Shown here piece after piece: positions 45,883 through 55,015 of a stretch of 64,000 bases of DNA. The notes below the pieces were generated by a model that saw only the letters and a program-made list of their open reading frames with translations, ran no database searches and was not told where the DNA came from. The stretch's first letter is position 1; every line of letters starts with the position of its first letter. The position numbers and the translations under genes are program-made. Origin of the DNA: a virus; IMG/VR virus record IMGVR_UViG_3300027721_000734, positions 1 through 64,000 of that record. One strand, 5' to 3'.

Positions 45883-46465
45883 AATTAATGGTGTTTTAAG
45901 AAACACTATTAATAAAATAGAACAAACATATCAAAAATATTATATTGATAAAACTGACGGTATAGAAGATGAGATATTCAGTTATGGTATGTCTTTACCA
46001 GTAACATCACTAACATTACAAAACCATTTCAAATTTCAAGATGATGACGAACTATTCTCATTTTTATATGAAGAATTTCCGATGGAAATATTTGGTCACT
46101 CACAGTCATCGGAGTATTCAACATTTACTGAGTTAAACGAATTATATGTAAATTTAAGAGATAATCACGAGTTATTAATTGTGTCTGATGAAATCGGTAG
46201 GTCTAAACCAGCATCATTATTTTTCTTATCAAAATTTGGTTGTTTATTAGAAAAAGTAAAATTTTATAGTAATTCTACAATAAATTCTATGTGGAGTGAA
46301 ATTGATGTTTTACTTACATCAAATCCTACCTTATTATTAGAACATCCTTCAGATAAAATATTAATAAAATTTGAGACGGAGTACAATAAAGAGATTAACA
46401 CAATCCATTCAATAACATCAATTAAAGAACTGGAAGATAAATTAAAAAAAATTATAGAATGTTAA
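45866..46465 (+). CDS. HAD-like protein with altered active site
   Basis: This 199-residue protein starts MRIAIEINGVLRNTINKI. Many phages encode a HAD-fold protein with an 'iAiDiDGVLrd' start in this place. Here the two catalytic aspartates of the DxD motif read E and N (EIN), so phosphatase activity is doubtful. Further HAD-like signals are the mid-region LLIVSDEIGRSKPASLFFLSKFG and IDVLLTSNPTLLLEHPSDKILIKF. It sits between phoH and a small conserved gene, with overlaps on both sides (17 and 7 bases). It may be a binding protein derived from an enzyme. Assignment is moderate. Confidence 0.55.
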   Translation: MRIAIEINGVLRNTINKIEQTYQKYYIDKTDGIEDEIFSYGMSLPVTSLTLQNHFKFQDDDELFSFLYEEFPMEIFGHSQSSEYSTFTELNELYVNLRDNHELLIVSDEIGRSKPASLFFLSKFGCLLEKVKFYSNSTINSMWSEIDVLLTSNPTLLLEHPSDKILIKFETEYNKEINTIHSITSIKELEDKLKKIIEC

Positions 46466-46734
46466 AAGTATTAGGTGAAAATTATTACTTGGATTTAGAT
46501 AAAATTGATGCTTATGTTCAAATAGAAGAGAAAGTATCATCATCCGGAGAAACAGAGGGTACGGCAATTAGTATTATAAAATACGAAACAATTAAATTAA
46601 TGTTAGAAATTATAATGGACGAACAGGAAGAAATTGACGATAAATTAGGAATTAAAGGTATTAGTCAATTATCGATTCCGTTTAAATTAGCTTTTAACAC
46701 TTTATTATATAAAAATTTACTAAATAAATTATAA
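46459..46734 (+). CDS. Small conserved hypothetical protein, 91 residues
   Basis: This protein starts with a beta segment (MLKVLGENYYLDLDKIDAYV) and a Ser/Gly-rich turn, then forms two helices (ETIKLMLEIIMDEQEEIDD and PFKLAFNTLLYKNLLNKL). It overlaps the HAD-like gene by 7 bases and is 4 bases from the next glycosyltransferase gene. The same small gene type occurs in other phages next to phoH, in my recollection. Function is unknown. Confidence 0.5.
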   Translation: MLKVLGENYYLDLDKIDAYVQIEEKVSSSGETEGTAISIIKYETIKLMLEIIMDEQEEIDDKLGIKGISQLSIPFKLAFNTLLYKNLLNKL

Positions 46735-46738
46735 CACA

Positions 46739-47800
46739 ATGACACAAGAACAAATTTCAAAAATAGAGAAATCTATAGAGAACATGAAAGATAGGAAATC
46801 AAGGATTTATCTTTTGGTTCAAGACACTAAAGGTAATGCAAAGGCTTCCTTATCTTATATCTATAATTTAGGTATATCATTATTAAACGAAGGTTATAAT
46901 GTAATTATGTTACACGAAAAATCTGACTACACAGGAGTGCAAAGTTGGTTAGGTCAAGAGTACATGGATTTATTACCTCATAAACCAATTGAAGGTGAAA
47001 ATTTAGAAGTTTCACCTGAAGATTTTATTATTTTACCAGAACTTTACGGATTCGTAATGAGTCAAATTTCCAAATTACCTTGTGGTAAAATAGTATTATG
47101 TCAAGCATATGACCACATATTAGAAACTTTACAACCAGGTCAAACTTGGTCACAATTAGGGTTTTTTAAATGTATTACAACATCAGAGATTCAAAAAGAA
47201 TATTTAGAAAATATTATGAGAAATGTGTCATTTGATATATTAAAACCTTTTATCTCCGATGAATTTATTCCAAATACATTACCGTCAAAACCAATAATTG
47301 CAATACATGCGAGAGACCAAAGAGATTCCACTAACATAATAAAATCTTTTTATATTAAATTCCCCCAATATAGATGGGTAACATTTAGAGATATGAGAGG
47401 GTTATCAGAAACTGAATTTGCTAAAGCATTAAAAGAATGTTTCCTTTCTGTGTGGATTGATGAAACAAGTTCATACGGTACTTTCCCTTTAGAATCTATG
47501 AAATGTAATGTTCCGGTTTTAGGGTTAGCACCTAATTTAGTACCTGAATGGATGAATGAAGATAATGGTATTTGGATTAATAATAAAATACAAATTGTTG
47601 ATTATATTTCTGACTTTTTACAAAATTGGTTAGAAGATAGTATTAACGAAAATTTAGAAGGTGAAATGTTGAAAACTGTTGAAACACTGTCAACCAAAGA
47701 AACTTTCAACTCCGAAGTTATAAACCTTTTTGAAAGATACTTGTCTGTTAGATTAGAATCATTTGAAGAACAATTATCTAAACTAGAAACAATAGAATAA
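46739..47800 (+). CDS. Glycosyltransferase-like protein (GT-B fold)
   Basis: This 353-residue protein has a GT-B-like plan. A helical lead (1-20) comes before the first Rossmann domain (KSRIYLLVQDTKGNAKASLS, YIYNLGISLLNEGYNVIML). The second domain (about 185-330) opens KPIIAIHARDQRDSTNIIKS and contains SVWIDETSSYGTFPLESMKC and VPVLGLAPNLVPEWM, the usual donor-site glutamate and glycine-rich turn of GT4 enzymes. The C-terminus is a long helix. It is followed 1 base after its stop by a GT2 gene, so the two are probably co-translated. Confidence 0.65.
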   Translation: MTQEQISKIEKSIENMKDRKSRIYLLVQDTKGNAKASLSYIYNLGISLLNEGYNVIMLHEKSDYTGVQSWLGQEYMDLLPHKPIEGENLEVSPEDFIILPELYGFVMSQISKLPCGKIVLCQAYDHILETLQPGQTWSQLGFFKCITTSEIQKEYLENIMRNVSFDILKPFISDEFIPNTLPSKPIIAIHARDQRDSTNIIKSFYIKFPQYRWVTFRDMRGLSETEFAKALKECFLSVWIDETSSYGTFPLESMKCNVPVLGLAPNLVPEWMNEDNGIWINNKIQIVDYISDFLQNWLEDSINENLEGEMLKTVETLSTKETFNSEVINLFERYLSVRLESFEEQLSKLETIE

Positions 47801-47801
47801 T

Positions 47802-48614
47802 ATGGAAGAAACTAAAACATTTGATGTATCCGTAATATTACCAATAAAATCAGGTAAAACATTAGGATTTGCAGAGTATTTTGAAAAATGTATACTATCA
47901 TTACAAAATCAAAAAGTAGAAATAAATGAACTAATAATTGTTCATACTAACGAAAGTTATTTGACTGATTATTTAAATGAGTTTGACTTTGGAAGTTTAA
48001 CGGTTAAAAAATATGAATGGACTAAAGACCCTAACTACGCCGACCAAATAAACTATGGTGTTAGAAATTCAAATTCAGAATGGGTTTCATTGTTTGAATT
48101 TGATGATGAGTATTCCAGTATTTGGTTTAAAAATGTTAACCTTTACAGTGAGGTGTATCCCGATGTAAATGCGTTTTTACCAATCGTTGTAGATACTGAC
48201 GAATCAGGTAAATTTGCCGGATTCACAAATGAAGCAACTTTTGCGGCCAATTTTACTGAAGAAATGGGTGTATTAACTAATGAAACATTACTTGACTATC
48301 AAAATTTCCAAACATCAGGTATGGTGATTAAAAAATCATCATTTATTGATTTTGGATTAATTAAGTCATCATTTAAATTAACCTTTGGTTATGAATTCTT
48401 TTTAAGAATGACACATAACTCGGTAAAAATTATATCAATCCCAAAAATAGGTTATAAACATACAAATTTAAGACAAGGGTCTATTTTTTGGAATTATAAA
48501 AATGGTGAAAATGTGTTAACCGATGATGAGATTAAGTTTTGGATTGATTCAGCAAAAAAAGAATATTTCTTTATTAATGATAGAAACATAAAATACGAAC
48601 CTCAAGAAGTTTAA
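47802..48614 (+). CDS. GT2 glycosyltransferase
   Basis: This 270-residue protein begins FDVSVILPIKSGKTLGFAEY, as in GT2 enzymes. It carries NYADQINYGVRNSNSEWVSL followed by FEFDDEYSS, the acidic donor-site motif near residue 103. MVIKKSSFIDFGLIKSSFKL and GYEFFLRMTHNSVK make up the acceptor region. It lies between the GT-B gene and the sigma-factor gene and shares one base with the latter's start (TAATG). The acceptor is unknown. It is the last sugar-transferase gene of this block. Confidence 0.75.
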   Translation: MEETKTFDVSVILPIKSGKTLGFAEYFEKCILSLQNQKVEINELIIVHTNESYLTDYLNEFDFGSLTVKKYEWTKDPNYADQINYGVRNSNSEWVSLFEFDDEYSSIWFKNVNLYSEVYPDVNAFLPIVVDTDESGKFAGFTNEATFAANFTEEMGVLTNETLLDYQNFQTSGMVIKKSSFIDFGLIKSSFKLTFGYEFFLRMTHNSVKIISIPKIGYKHTNLRQGSIFWNYKNGENVLTDDEIKFWIDSAKKEYFFINDRNIKYEPQEV

Positions 48615-49363
48615 TGAGTGAAATAGTTAATTTAACAGGAGATACCGTTGTTGAGTTAAAAAAGAAAGGTAGAAAACCAACTCAATTAAATTACTTTGAT
48701 GTTCGGGAAGAATTAGCGGTTGTTAGATTTCTAGCAACCGATAATTATGAAGAAAGAAATAAAATTTATAATGAGTTTTTAAAACAACCTTTAGATAAGA
48801 TGATATCCTCGATTATTCGTAGATATAAATTATATAGAAAAGATATGGATTTCACAGAAATTCATGTAGATACTCATTCATTTTTAATGACCAAGATTGA
48901 AAAATTTAAACCTTCCAGAGAAAAGAAGGCGTATTCTTATTTTGGTACCATATGTAAAAATTATTTAATGGGTCAAATCATTAAAGACCAAAAAGAAACA
49001 AATAGAAAAATATCATACGAGGATATTTCAACAAGTATTGAAAATAATGAAATGTTTTCATATAGCATAGAAAACGATGGATTAGACCCCGAAAGAATTA
49101 TCAGACATTTTTTGTTAGATTTAGAAAAATTTATTAAAGATGGTAACCTGTCAGAAAATGAAGTTAAACTAGGTCATGCATTATACGAAATATTTGAGAA
49201 TTACGATAAAATTTTTGTAGGAAATGATAATAATAAATTTAACAAAAACATTATTTTATTATCGTTGAGAGAGATGACAAACTTAACAACAAAAGAAATT
49301 AGAGGGTCTATGAAAAAATTTAAAAATATGTATTTGGTGTTAATTCAAAATATGGTTAAATAA
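48614..49363 (+). CDS. gp55-like late-transcription sigma factor
   Basis: This 249-residue protein resembles T4 gp55-type divergent sigma factors. A basic N-terminus is followed by LAVVRFLATDNYEERNKIYN and IIRRYKLYRKDMDFTEIHVD. The region-2-like segment is SFLMTKIEKFKPSREKKAYS and YFGTICKNYLMGQIIKDQKE. The C-terminal half carries TKEIRGSMKKFKNMYLVLIQ. gp55 redirects host RNA polymerase to late promoters with a TATAAATA core. TATTTATAAATA elements occur in this window before structural genes, which fits. No region 4 is seen, also as in gp55. It precedes the baseplate/structural block. Confidence 0.75.
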   Translation: MSEIVNLTGDTVVELKKKGRKPTQLNYFDVREELAVVRFLATDNYEERNKIYNEFLKQPLDKMISSIIRRYKLYRKDMDFTEIHVDTHSFLMTKIEKFKPSREKKAYSYFGTICKNYLMGQIIKDQKETNRKISYEDISTSIENNEMFSYSIENDGLDPERIIRHFLLDLEKFIKDGNLSENEVKLGHALYEIFENYDKIFVGNDNNKFNKNIILLSLREMTNLTTKEIRGSMKKFKNMYLVLIQNMVK

Positions 49364-49388
49364 ATTACACATCTAAATATTTATCATT

Positions 49389-49769
49389 ATGGGAAGACCG
49401 AAAAAAAACGAAATTAATTTATCAAAAGAATCAATGTTATCATTGATGCAAGAAATCTATAATGAATTAGTTGAACAGAGAAATACCGCAATTAGAATTC
49501 AAAATAAAATGTTAACAATGATGAAGGAACCGGAAGATATGACTATCATAGGACCTGTGATTGAGAAACAACAAAAAATAATTAATGATTGTGTTGAGAA
49601 AAAATTAACTCTTTCTAAACTCCAATCCGGTATGTGGGAAAAATCTAATAACAATAATAATAACGAAAGTTTTTCTATTACTGATTTAGGTGATGACGAC
49701 GATTTATTAAAAACCTTAATTGAAAAAGACATATCCAAAAGTTCTGATTCTTATAAAATGAAAAAATAA
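49389..49769 (+). CDS. Coiled-coil hypothetical protein with a basic GRPKK start
   Basis: This 126-residue protein starts MGRPKKNEINLSKESM, a basic patch that could bind DNA. A helical hairpin follows (about 14-95: LSLMQEIYNELVEQRNTAIR and VIEKQQKIINDCVEKKLTLS), then an Asn run and an acidic tail (DLGDDDDLLKTLIEKD). The layout loosely recalls small terminase subunits, but this is a guess. It lies between the sigma factor and a large structural gene with gaps of 25 and 6 bases. A TATTTAT box lies 4 bases before the ATG. Confidence 0.45.
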   Translation: MGRPKKNEINLSKESMLSLMQEIYNELVEQRNTAIRIQNKMLTMMKEPEDMTIIGPVIEKQQKIINDCVEKKLTLSKLQSGMWEKSNNNNNNESFSITDLGDDDDLLKTLIEKDISKSSDSYKMKK

Positions 49770-49775
49770 TTTAAA

Positions 49776-51698
49776 ATGGGATTAGATTTAAACTTTGACT
49801 ATAATTCTGTTCAAAATAAAATAAATGCAACAAAATCATATACCGATTTAAAAGGTCAGTATGATGATACTACTAAAAAAGCGGGTGAATCATTTGAGAA
49901 AGCAAAATCAGACGTTACCGGTCAAATCCAAAATTTAAAAAATCAATCTAAAAGATATCAAAAAGAGATTAAAACTCAACTTGAACAACTATTAGATATT
50001 AACAAAATCACTGGTGGTAAGGGAGGGAATTCAACTAAATATGTTAAAAGATTATTTTTAACAGCCCTTAAAAATATTGAACCTAAAATCGCTAAAATTT
50101 TATCTGAAGAGGCTTTAAATGCTGTTGGATGTGACCAACAGCAATCTTTTAGTGCTCAAACTATCTATATTAAAGTTAAGTCCATTGATTTAATCAATCT
50201 TTTAAAATTATCACCAACTGAAGATGATGGAAAACCATTGTACGAAAAACAACCAATATCTGTACAAAATTATCCATTTGCAATGAATAAAGAATTATAC
50301 GAATTAATTCAAAATGGTAATCCATATTCAACTACTAATGGTCAATTATATAAAGGACAATCGGGTAAAGATTTATTTGATATTCAATATGTTGAACAAA
50401 ACAATTTAGGTCTTACTGGACCTTGGTACAAAGTAACTTTAAAAGACCGTATTGGGATTGGGGGTGGAACACCAAATAAAGTCGGTGAATTTATGGTAGA
50501 TTATTTCAAAACAATTAGAGTTGTTGATACCACAAATATAATGGCAAATATTATGGAAGCCTTATCAGGGGCGGTTTCAATAAAAGCCAACGCTGGTATT
50601 GGTCAAATTGGTGACCAAACTAAATTTGGAGCAATTGTTCAAAGAATATTAGGGTTATGTTTTGATAATAGAAAAGAAATTGATGTTAGTGGAATTGCCA
50701 AATTAGCCGATTTAGATGGTGTTGATGAATCATTTTTTGAATTTAATGAAATTGATTTAAGAAAAATAGAACAGACAATCACAAATATAAAAAATGGGGT
50801 TATAGAATTTGAAGGATGTGATAACATTAAAGTTCCTGTGAATGCAAATGCAATTTTTGAAGATTTAAATAATTTAAATTTTGTATCCGATAATGATTTG
50901 GTTGATGCGATGGATAATTTAACCAATTCGTTAATTAATGACCCTGTTTGGGGTTTATCACCTCAAATAGATGTGCAAGCGGCGGTTGATTTTAATTTTA
51001 TAAAATTAATGTGTCAAGGAATTGCGTCATCATTATTATCTCCAAAAATATTATTGCCAATTTACATTATGTTAAAATCTTTAGGTCAATCAGCGGTTGA
51101 TTTAATTAATTCTTTTATGACTTTTATTAAAGAATTTAAAAAATTTGCAATTAATGTTATCTCAAAAGTTGGTGCGATTTTTATTGAAGAATTATTTGAA
51201 TTGATTAAAAGAGACATTATGGTATTAATTCAGAAAGTAGTTACTGATTTAATAAAAGAAAAAATTAATAAAAGATTAACGATGATTTTAAAATTAGTAC
51301 AATTATTATTAATTGTGTCAAGTTTTATTAGTGATTGGAGACGATGTAAAAGCGTTGTTGATGAAATATTATCAATGTTATCGTTAATAACATCATCAAT
51401 ACCTGGTCTTGGTGGTGGAATACCATTACCATTATTATTCGCCTCACAATTATTGGACGGGTATTCAGCATCAAGAGCTTTTATTGGTTCTATTGAGGAA
51501 TTCCAAAAAATTGGGGTCCCAACAGGTGCATTACCAGATGGGAGTCCAAATTTAGACATATTATCAAAATTTGGACAAATGAAAGCTATGGCAAATGAAG
51601 AAGATTCAAATGGTAAATTAGAGATAGCTATAGGACCATTAACAATGACACCAGCAGGTTTAACTATCCCATCTAAAGCCTCCGGAAAAAAAATATAA
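49776..51698 (+). CDS. Large structural protein with hydrophobic helical C-terminal region
   Basis: This 640-residue protein is not recognised by family. The N-terminal 75 residues are helical and charged (YDDTTKKAGESFEKAKSDVT, KNQSKRYQKEIKTQLEQL). A middle globular region follows (about 85-400). A long, mostly hydrophobic helical stretch comes next (about 405-565: SSLLSPKILLPIYIMLKSLG, VIFIEELFELIKRDIMVLI and LILKLVQLLLIVSSFISDW), then a Gly-rich turn and a short tail ending GPLTMTPAGLTIPSKASGKK. It lies upstream of the gp5-like spike gene, so it is probably a baseplate or tail component. It may serve as a hub or tape-like element. Confidence 0.5.
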   Translation: MGLDLNFDYNSVQNKINATKSYTDLKGQYDDTTKKAGESFEKAKSDVTGQIQNLKNQSKRYQKEIKTQLEQLLDINKITGGKGGNSTKYVKRLFLTALKNIEPKIAKILSEEALNAVGCDQQQSFSAQTIYIKVKSIDLINLLKLSPTEDDGKPLYEKQPISVQNYPFAMNKELYELIQNGNPYSTTNGQLYKGQSGKDLFDIQYVEQNNLGLTGPWYKVTLKDRIGIGGGTPNKVGEFMVDYFKTIRVVDTTNIMANIMEALSGAVSIKANAGIGQIGDQTKFGAIVQRILGLCFDNRKEIDVSGIAKLADLDGVDESFFEFNEIDLRKIEQTITNIKNGVIEFEGCDNIKVPVNANAIFEDLNNLNFVSDNDLVDAMDNLTNSLINDPVWGLSPQIDVQAAVDFNFIKLMCQGIASSLLSPKILLPIYIMLKSLGQSAVDLINSFMTFIKEFKKFAINVISKVGAIFIEELFELIKRDIMVLIQKVVTDLIKEKINKRLTMILKLVQLLLIVSSFISDWRRCKSVVDEILSMLSLITSSIPGLGGGIPLPLLFASQLLDGYSASRAFIGSIEEFQKIGVPTGALPDGSPNLDILSKFGQMKAMANEEDSNGKLEIAIGPLTMTPAGLTIPSKASGKKI

Positions 51699-51700
51699 TT

Positions 51701-51916
51701 ATGACAAAAATAGAAGAATCAGAAAAGGCGTTAGATATTATAAAAAATTATAAATCTTCATCAAACAAAGATTTAATTTTTGTTATGGATTTTATCCAAG
51801 AAGATTTTAAATTAACAAAAGAAACTATTATCAAATTAACAGAACATTTAGATAAGGTTGAGGTTACCTATAACACAATTTTAAAAGAATATCAAAAAAG
51901 AACAAATACTAAATAA
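51701..51916 (+). CDS. Small helical protein, 71 residues
   Basis: This is a highly charged helical protein (MTKIEESEKALDIIKNYKSS, then DLIFVMDFIQEDFKLTKETI and IKLTEHLDKVEVTYNTILKE). It sits 2 bases after the large structural gene and shares one base with the start of the spike gene (TAATG), so it is translated in the same unit. It may be a chaperone or a coiled-coil assembly factor. No family is recognised. Confidence 0.5.
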   Translation: MTKIEESEKALDIIKNYKSSSNKDLIFVMDFIQEDFKLTKETIIKLTEHLDKVEVTYNTILKEYQKRTNTK

Positions 51917-53493
51917 TGCAAATAGATAGTCAAAATAAGTATCAAATATTATTTGCCGGTAGAGTATATGATAACCAAGACCCCACTATGCTTGGTCGTT
52001 TACGTGTTTTACCTGAAAGTAAAGATTATTCAGCCATAATAGGCGCTGTTCCAGATTGGGATGAAGAGATTGATAAATGGACAATTAAAGACCCAATTGT
52101 TTTTATACCATTATTACCTTTCTACTTTAGTCAAACACCTAAAATTGATGAATATGTTCATATAATTTATATGAACAAAAAATTTCCAAATCAAAATCAA
52201 TTTTATATTCAAGGACCATTTTCTTCACCAACAAAAACATCGTTTGAACAATTTAATGCTGCTCAAACATTTTTAGCGGCAGGTGATAAAATAAAAGAGG
52301 GGTTATCAATTAAAAATCAAAATGGTGAATACAGAAACCCAACTTTAAATAAGGGTATTTATCCTGAGCCCGGAGATAACGCTTTATTAGGTAGAGGGTC
52401 TGCTGATGTCATTGTAAAAGAACAAGAAGTGTTAATTAGAGCTGGTAAATCAAAACCTCTTACCGGAGCATTACCTGAAGTTAACACAAAAAGGGGGTTT
52501 TTACAATTATCTAATTTCTCAACACAAGAAATTCCTGGTACACCAACAATGGACACTAGGTTTGAGGAGGTCGTTGATATGGTTAAAAAAATGATAATAT
52601 GGGATATTTCAAATTTAGAGAGTAATTTTAATTTTACCGGAACTGTTAGTTTACATAATGTAATACCAAGTATTTCAGTTAATACTAAAAATTTTAAACC
52701 GGAAAGTATTACATCTTTAAGTATTGGAACTAACTATACAAATGCGGTTGAAAATTATTCTTTTGTTGGTGATACCTTTGAAACTTGTATCAATAAAATT
52801 AATAAATTTATTTCTTCTGTTTTTAATGGTCATATTGATATTCCAGGATATGCCGTTAAAAACCCACAAAATTTTGTAAAAGGAGCTAATCTACCTTTAA
52901 TTGTTACACCATCAAAATTATCTTATGAAACAGGTAATAAATTTGATGCAACTCAAACCTCTAACGATGTGTTAGAATTAACAAATTACATTAAATTTTA
53001 CTCTAAAATTAAATGTAATTCAACACAAACTAAAACTGGTTTTTTTCTTATATCAACAACAAATTCAAAAGGGGCTCCATTTATCGGACCACAATTTGAT
53101 AAAAAAGAGGAGATTTCAATATTAAACAATTTTAATAATTCTGACATAACTTATGGAGTATTAGGTAGTCAAAGAATCTATTTATTATCTCACGATTCAA
53201 GAGGGCCAAAAGGTTTAATTGATTTATCCGATACTCTTTACGGTATTCCCCAAGATAAATTTGTTAGAGGTGAAGGGAGTATTCTCAATAAAACTTACCC
53301 TGTTGTTAGAGGAGACCAATTGATGATATTACTCCGAAAAATGTTTGCGTTTGTTACCGGTCACGTACACCCCATAGCTACAATGCCACCTGTTCCGATA
53401 GCGGCGGGTAACGCACAATCTAGTTTTGAAATAGAAAGTATCTTAGCTAATGCGGAAAATGACATATTAAATCAAAATATTCGAATTAATTGA
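51916..53493 (+). CDS. gp5-like baseplate central spike protein
   Basis: This 525-residue protein has the OB-fold N-terminal domain of T4 gp5: FAGRVYDNQDPTMLGRLRVL, DPIVFIPLLPFYFSQTPKID and EYVHIIYMNKKFPNQNQFYI, then QGPFSSP. A central segment contains GRGSADVIVKEQEVLIRAGK, the usual beta-strand register before a spike. The C-terminal part includes a segment with Gly-Val-Leu-Gly and RGPKGLIDLSDTLYG, and ends with RGDQLMILLRKMFAFVTGHV and HPIATMPP. I see no lysozyme domain, unlike T4 gp5. It should form the cell-puncturing trimer under the tail tube. The overlap with 51701 is one base. Confidence 0.75.
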   Translation: MQIDSQNKYQILFAGRVYDNQDPTMLGRLRVLPESKDYSAIIGAVPDWDEEIDKWTIKDPIVFIPLLPFYFSQTPKIDEYVHIIYMNKKFPNQNQFYIQGPFSSPTKTSFEQFNAAQTFLAAGDKIKEGLSIKNQNGEYRNPTLNKGIYPEPGDNALLGRGSADVIVKEQEVLIRAGKSKPLTGALPEVNTKRGFLQLSNFSTQEIPGTPTMDTRFEEVVDMVKKMIIWDISNLESNFNFTGTVSLHNVIPSISVNTKNFKPESITSLSIGTNYTNAVENYSFVGDTFETCINKINKFISSVFNGHIDIPGYAVKNPQNFVKGANLPLIVTPSKLSYETGNKFDATQTSNDVLELTNYIKFYSKIKCNSTQTKTGFFLISTTNSKGAPFIGPQFDKKEEISILNNFNNSDITYGVLGSQRIYLLSHDSRGPKGLIDLSDTLYGIPQDKFVRGEGSILNKTYPVVRGDQLMILLRKMFAFVTGHVHPIATMPPVPIAAGNAQSSFEIESILANAENDILNQNIRIN

Positions 53494-53505
53494 TATTTAT
53501 AAATA
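53494..53505 (+). promoter_or_regulatory. Candidate T4-like late promoter element
   Basis: TATTTATAAATA begins 1 base after the stop of the spike gene and ends 10 bases before the ATG at 53516. It is preceded by GA and followed by AAAC, as at 54997-55008. A separate late start for the next gene is plausible. Confidence 0.45.
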
Positions 53506-53515
53506 AAACACTTAA

Positions 53516-54991
53516 ATGTCAATTAATAACTCGTATTTCAGCAAGAACAATACAATTACTTCAAATAGTTTTGTAAATACAGGAAGAAATCCTGTCACAG
53601 AACTATTTTTTGGTTCAGTTATTAGTTCTCAATACCCAAACGGGTATAGTAGATTTATCTTTGATTTAGATTTTACCTTATTAAATCAAAAAGTCTCTGA
53701 TGGTACCATAAATTTAAATTGTGGTGAACTACCTACACATACTTTAAGAATGGTGAACACCTCATCATTTAATGAAGAACTATTAAATACTACCACATCT
53801 CAAGGTAGAATGAGAGCCACTTCATTTGATTTAATTTTATTTAGAATACCATATATTGATAATGACCCTGACCAACCCCAAGTTTGGGATGAAGGTGTTG
53901 GGTATGATTTTGCCGATTTAATTTACGATTATAGTCCATCAGATAAAAACTTTTCTGATAGAGCATCAAATTGGTTTCAAACAACCACTATTGGTACTTG
54001 GGAAGAAGAAGGTATATATAATAATCAAAACATTGGTAATGTTCCTTATAGTGGGTTAACCATTGTTGATACCCAACATTTTGAATTTGGTAATGAAAAT
54101 GTTAGTTTTAATATGTCGGACGAAATTAATGCTATATTAACCGGTCAATTAACTAATGTTTCAGGATGGGGAATTGCTTACAAACCACAAGTTGAGAACA
54201 TAACAGGTATTACCGATAACTACGAAGTTCAATTTTTTACTCGTCATACACAAACATTTTACGAACCATTTTTAGAAACATCTTACGATGATTTAATTCA
54301 AGATGATAGAAATTTATTTAGTTTGGGAAAAGTAAATAAATTATACCTATATCTTTTTGATAATGGTAATCCGATTAATTTAGATAATAATCCAATGGTG
54401 GATATTTTAGATTCGACAGGTACTGAAATATCTGGTCTAATTGGTCTTAGTACTTGTCAAAAAACTAAAGGTGTGTATGAAGTTATTATCCCTCCTCTTT
54501 TAGGTTATAAAACACCTTGCACATTTTCTGATAGATGGTATAATTTAAATTTAAACGGATTTGGATTACCTCAAATGACTAACGATTTTGTTATATACCC
54601 ATTAAAAAATTCAATTCAAATGGGGGTTGTTTCATCTGAACCTAAATTATATGGTTTTGACTTTTATGGTTTAAAACAAGATGAAAAAATATATAATACC
54701 GACATGAGAAAAGTTGGTGTGGTTATTAAACAAGCATATTCTACACAAAAATTATTGCAAAATGTTAGTGCGTATTATAGAATTTATGTTAGAGAAGGTC
54801 AAACAGAAGTTCAAGTACAAGATTGGACAAAAATTAATCGAACACCAAATGAATATTATTTTATGTTCGACACAAGAGATAAAATACCAAATGAATATTA
54901 CATAGATATAAAAGTCGAAAGTAGTGGGGAAATAAACACTTACAAAAAACAAATCAAATTTCAGATTGTTAATGTAAAATATTCAGAATAA
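53516..54991 (+). CDS. Structural protein, probably baseplate or tail
   Basis: This 491-residue protein is Asn/Asp/Thr/Phe-rich and beta-like, with no recognised domain. It begins SINNSYFSKNNTITSNSFVN followed by TGRNPVTELFFGSVISSQYP. A middle segment (DFADLIYDYSPSDKNFSDRA, then NWFQTTTIGTWEEEGIYN) and a C-terminal immunoglobulin-like region (about 370-491: EYYIDIKVESSGEINTYKKQ) follow. It sits downstream of the spike gene behind its own candidate late element. The position and composition suggest a baseplate wedge or tail surface protein. Confidence 0.5.
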   Translation: MSINNSYFSKNNTITSNSFVNTGRNPVTELFFGSVISSQYPNGYSRFIFDLDFTLLNQKVSDGTINLNCGELPTHTLRMVNTSSFNEELLNTTTSQGRMRATSFDLILFRIPYIDNDPDQPQVWDEGVGYDFADLIYDYSPSDKNFSDRASNWFQTTTIGTWEEEGIYNNQNIGNVPYSGLTIVDTQHFEFGNENVSFNMSDEINAILTGQLTNVSGWGIAYKPQVENITGITDNYEVQFFTRHTQTFYEPFLETSYDDLIQDDRNLFSLGKVNKLYLYLFDNGNPINLDNNPMVDILDSTGTEISGLIGLSTCQKTKGVYEVIIPPLLGYKTPCTFSDRWYNLNLNGFGLPQMTNDFVIYPLKNSIQMGVVSSEPKLYGFDFYGLKQDEKIYNTDMRKVGVVIKQAYSTQKLLQNVSAYYRIYVREGQTEVQVQDWTKINRTPNEYYFMFDTRDKIPNEYYIDIKVESSGEINTYKKQIKFQIVNVKYSE

Positions 54992-54996
54992 ATGGA

Positions 54997-55008
54997 TATT
55001 TATAAATA
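54997..55008 (+). promoter_or_regulatory. Candidate T4-like late promoter element
   Basis: TATTTATAAATA ends 7 bases before the ATG at 55016. The neighbouring bases (GGA before, AAAA after) match the element at 53494-53505. The two genes it would serve (55016 and 55397) encode small proteins that look like abundant virion components. Confidence 0.45.
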
Positions 55009-55015
55009 AAAAATT

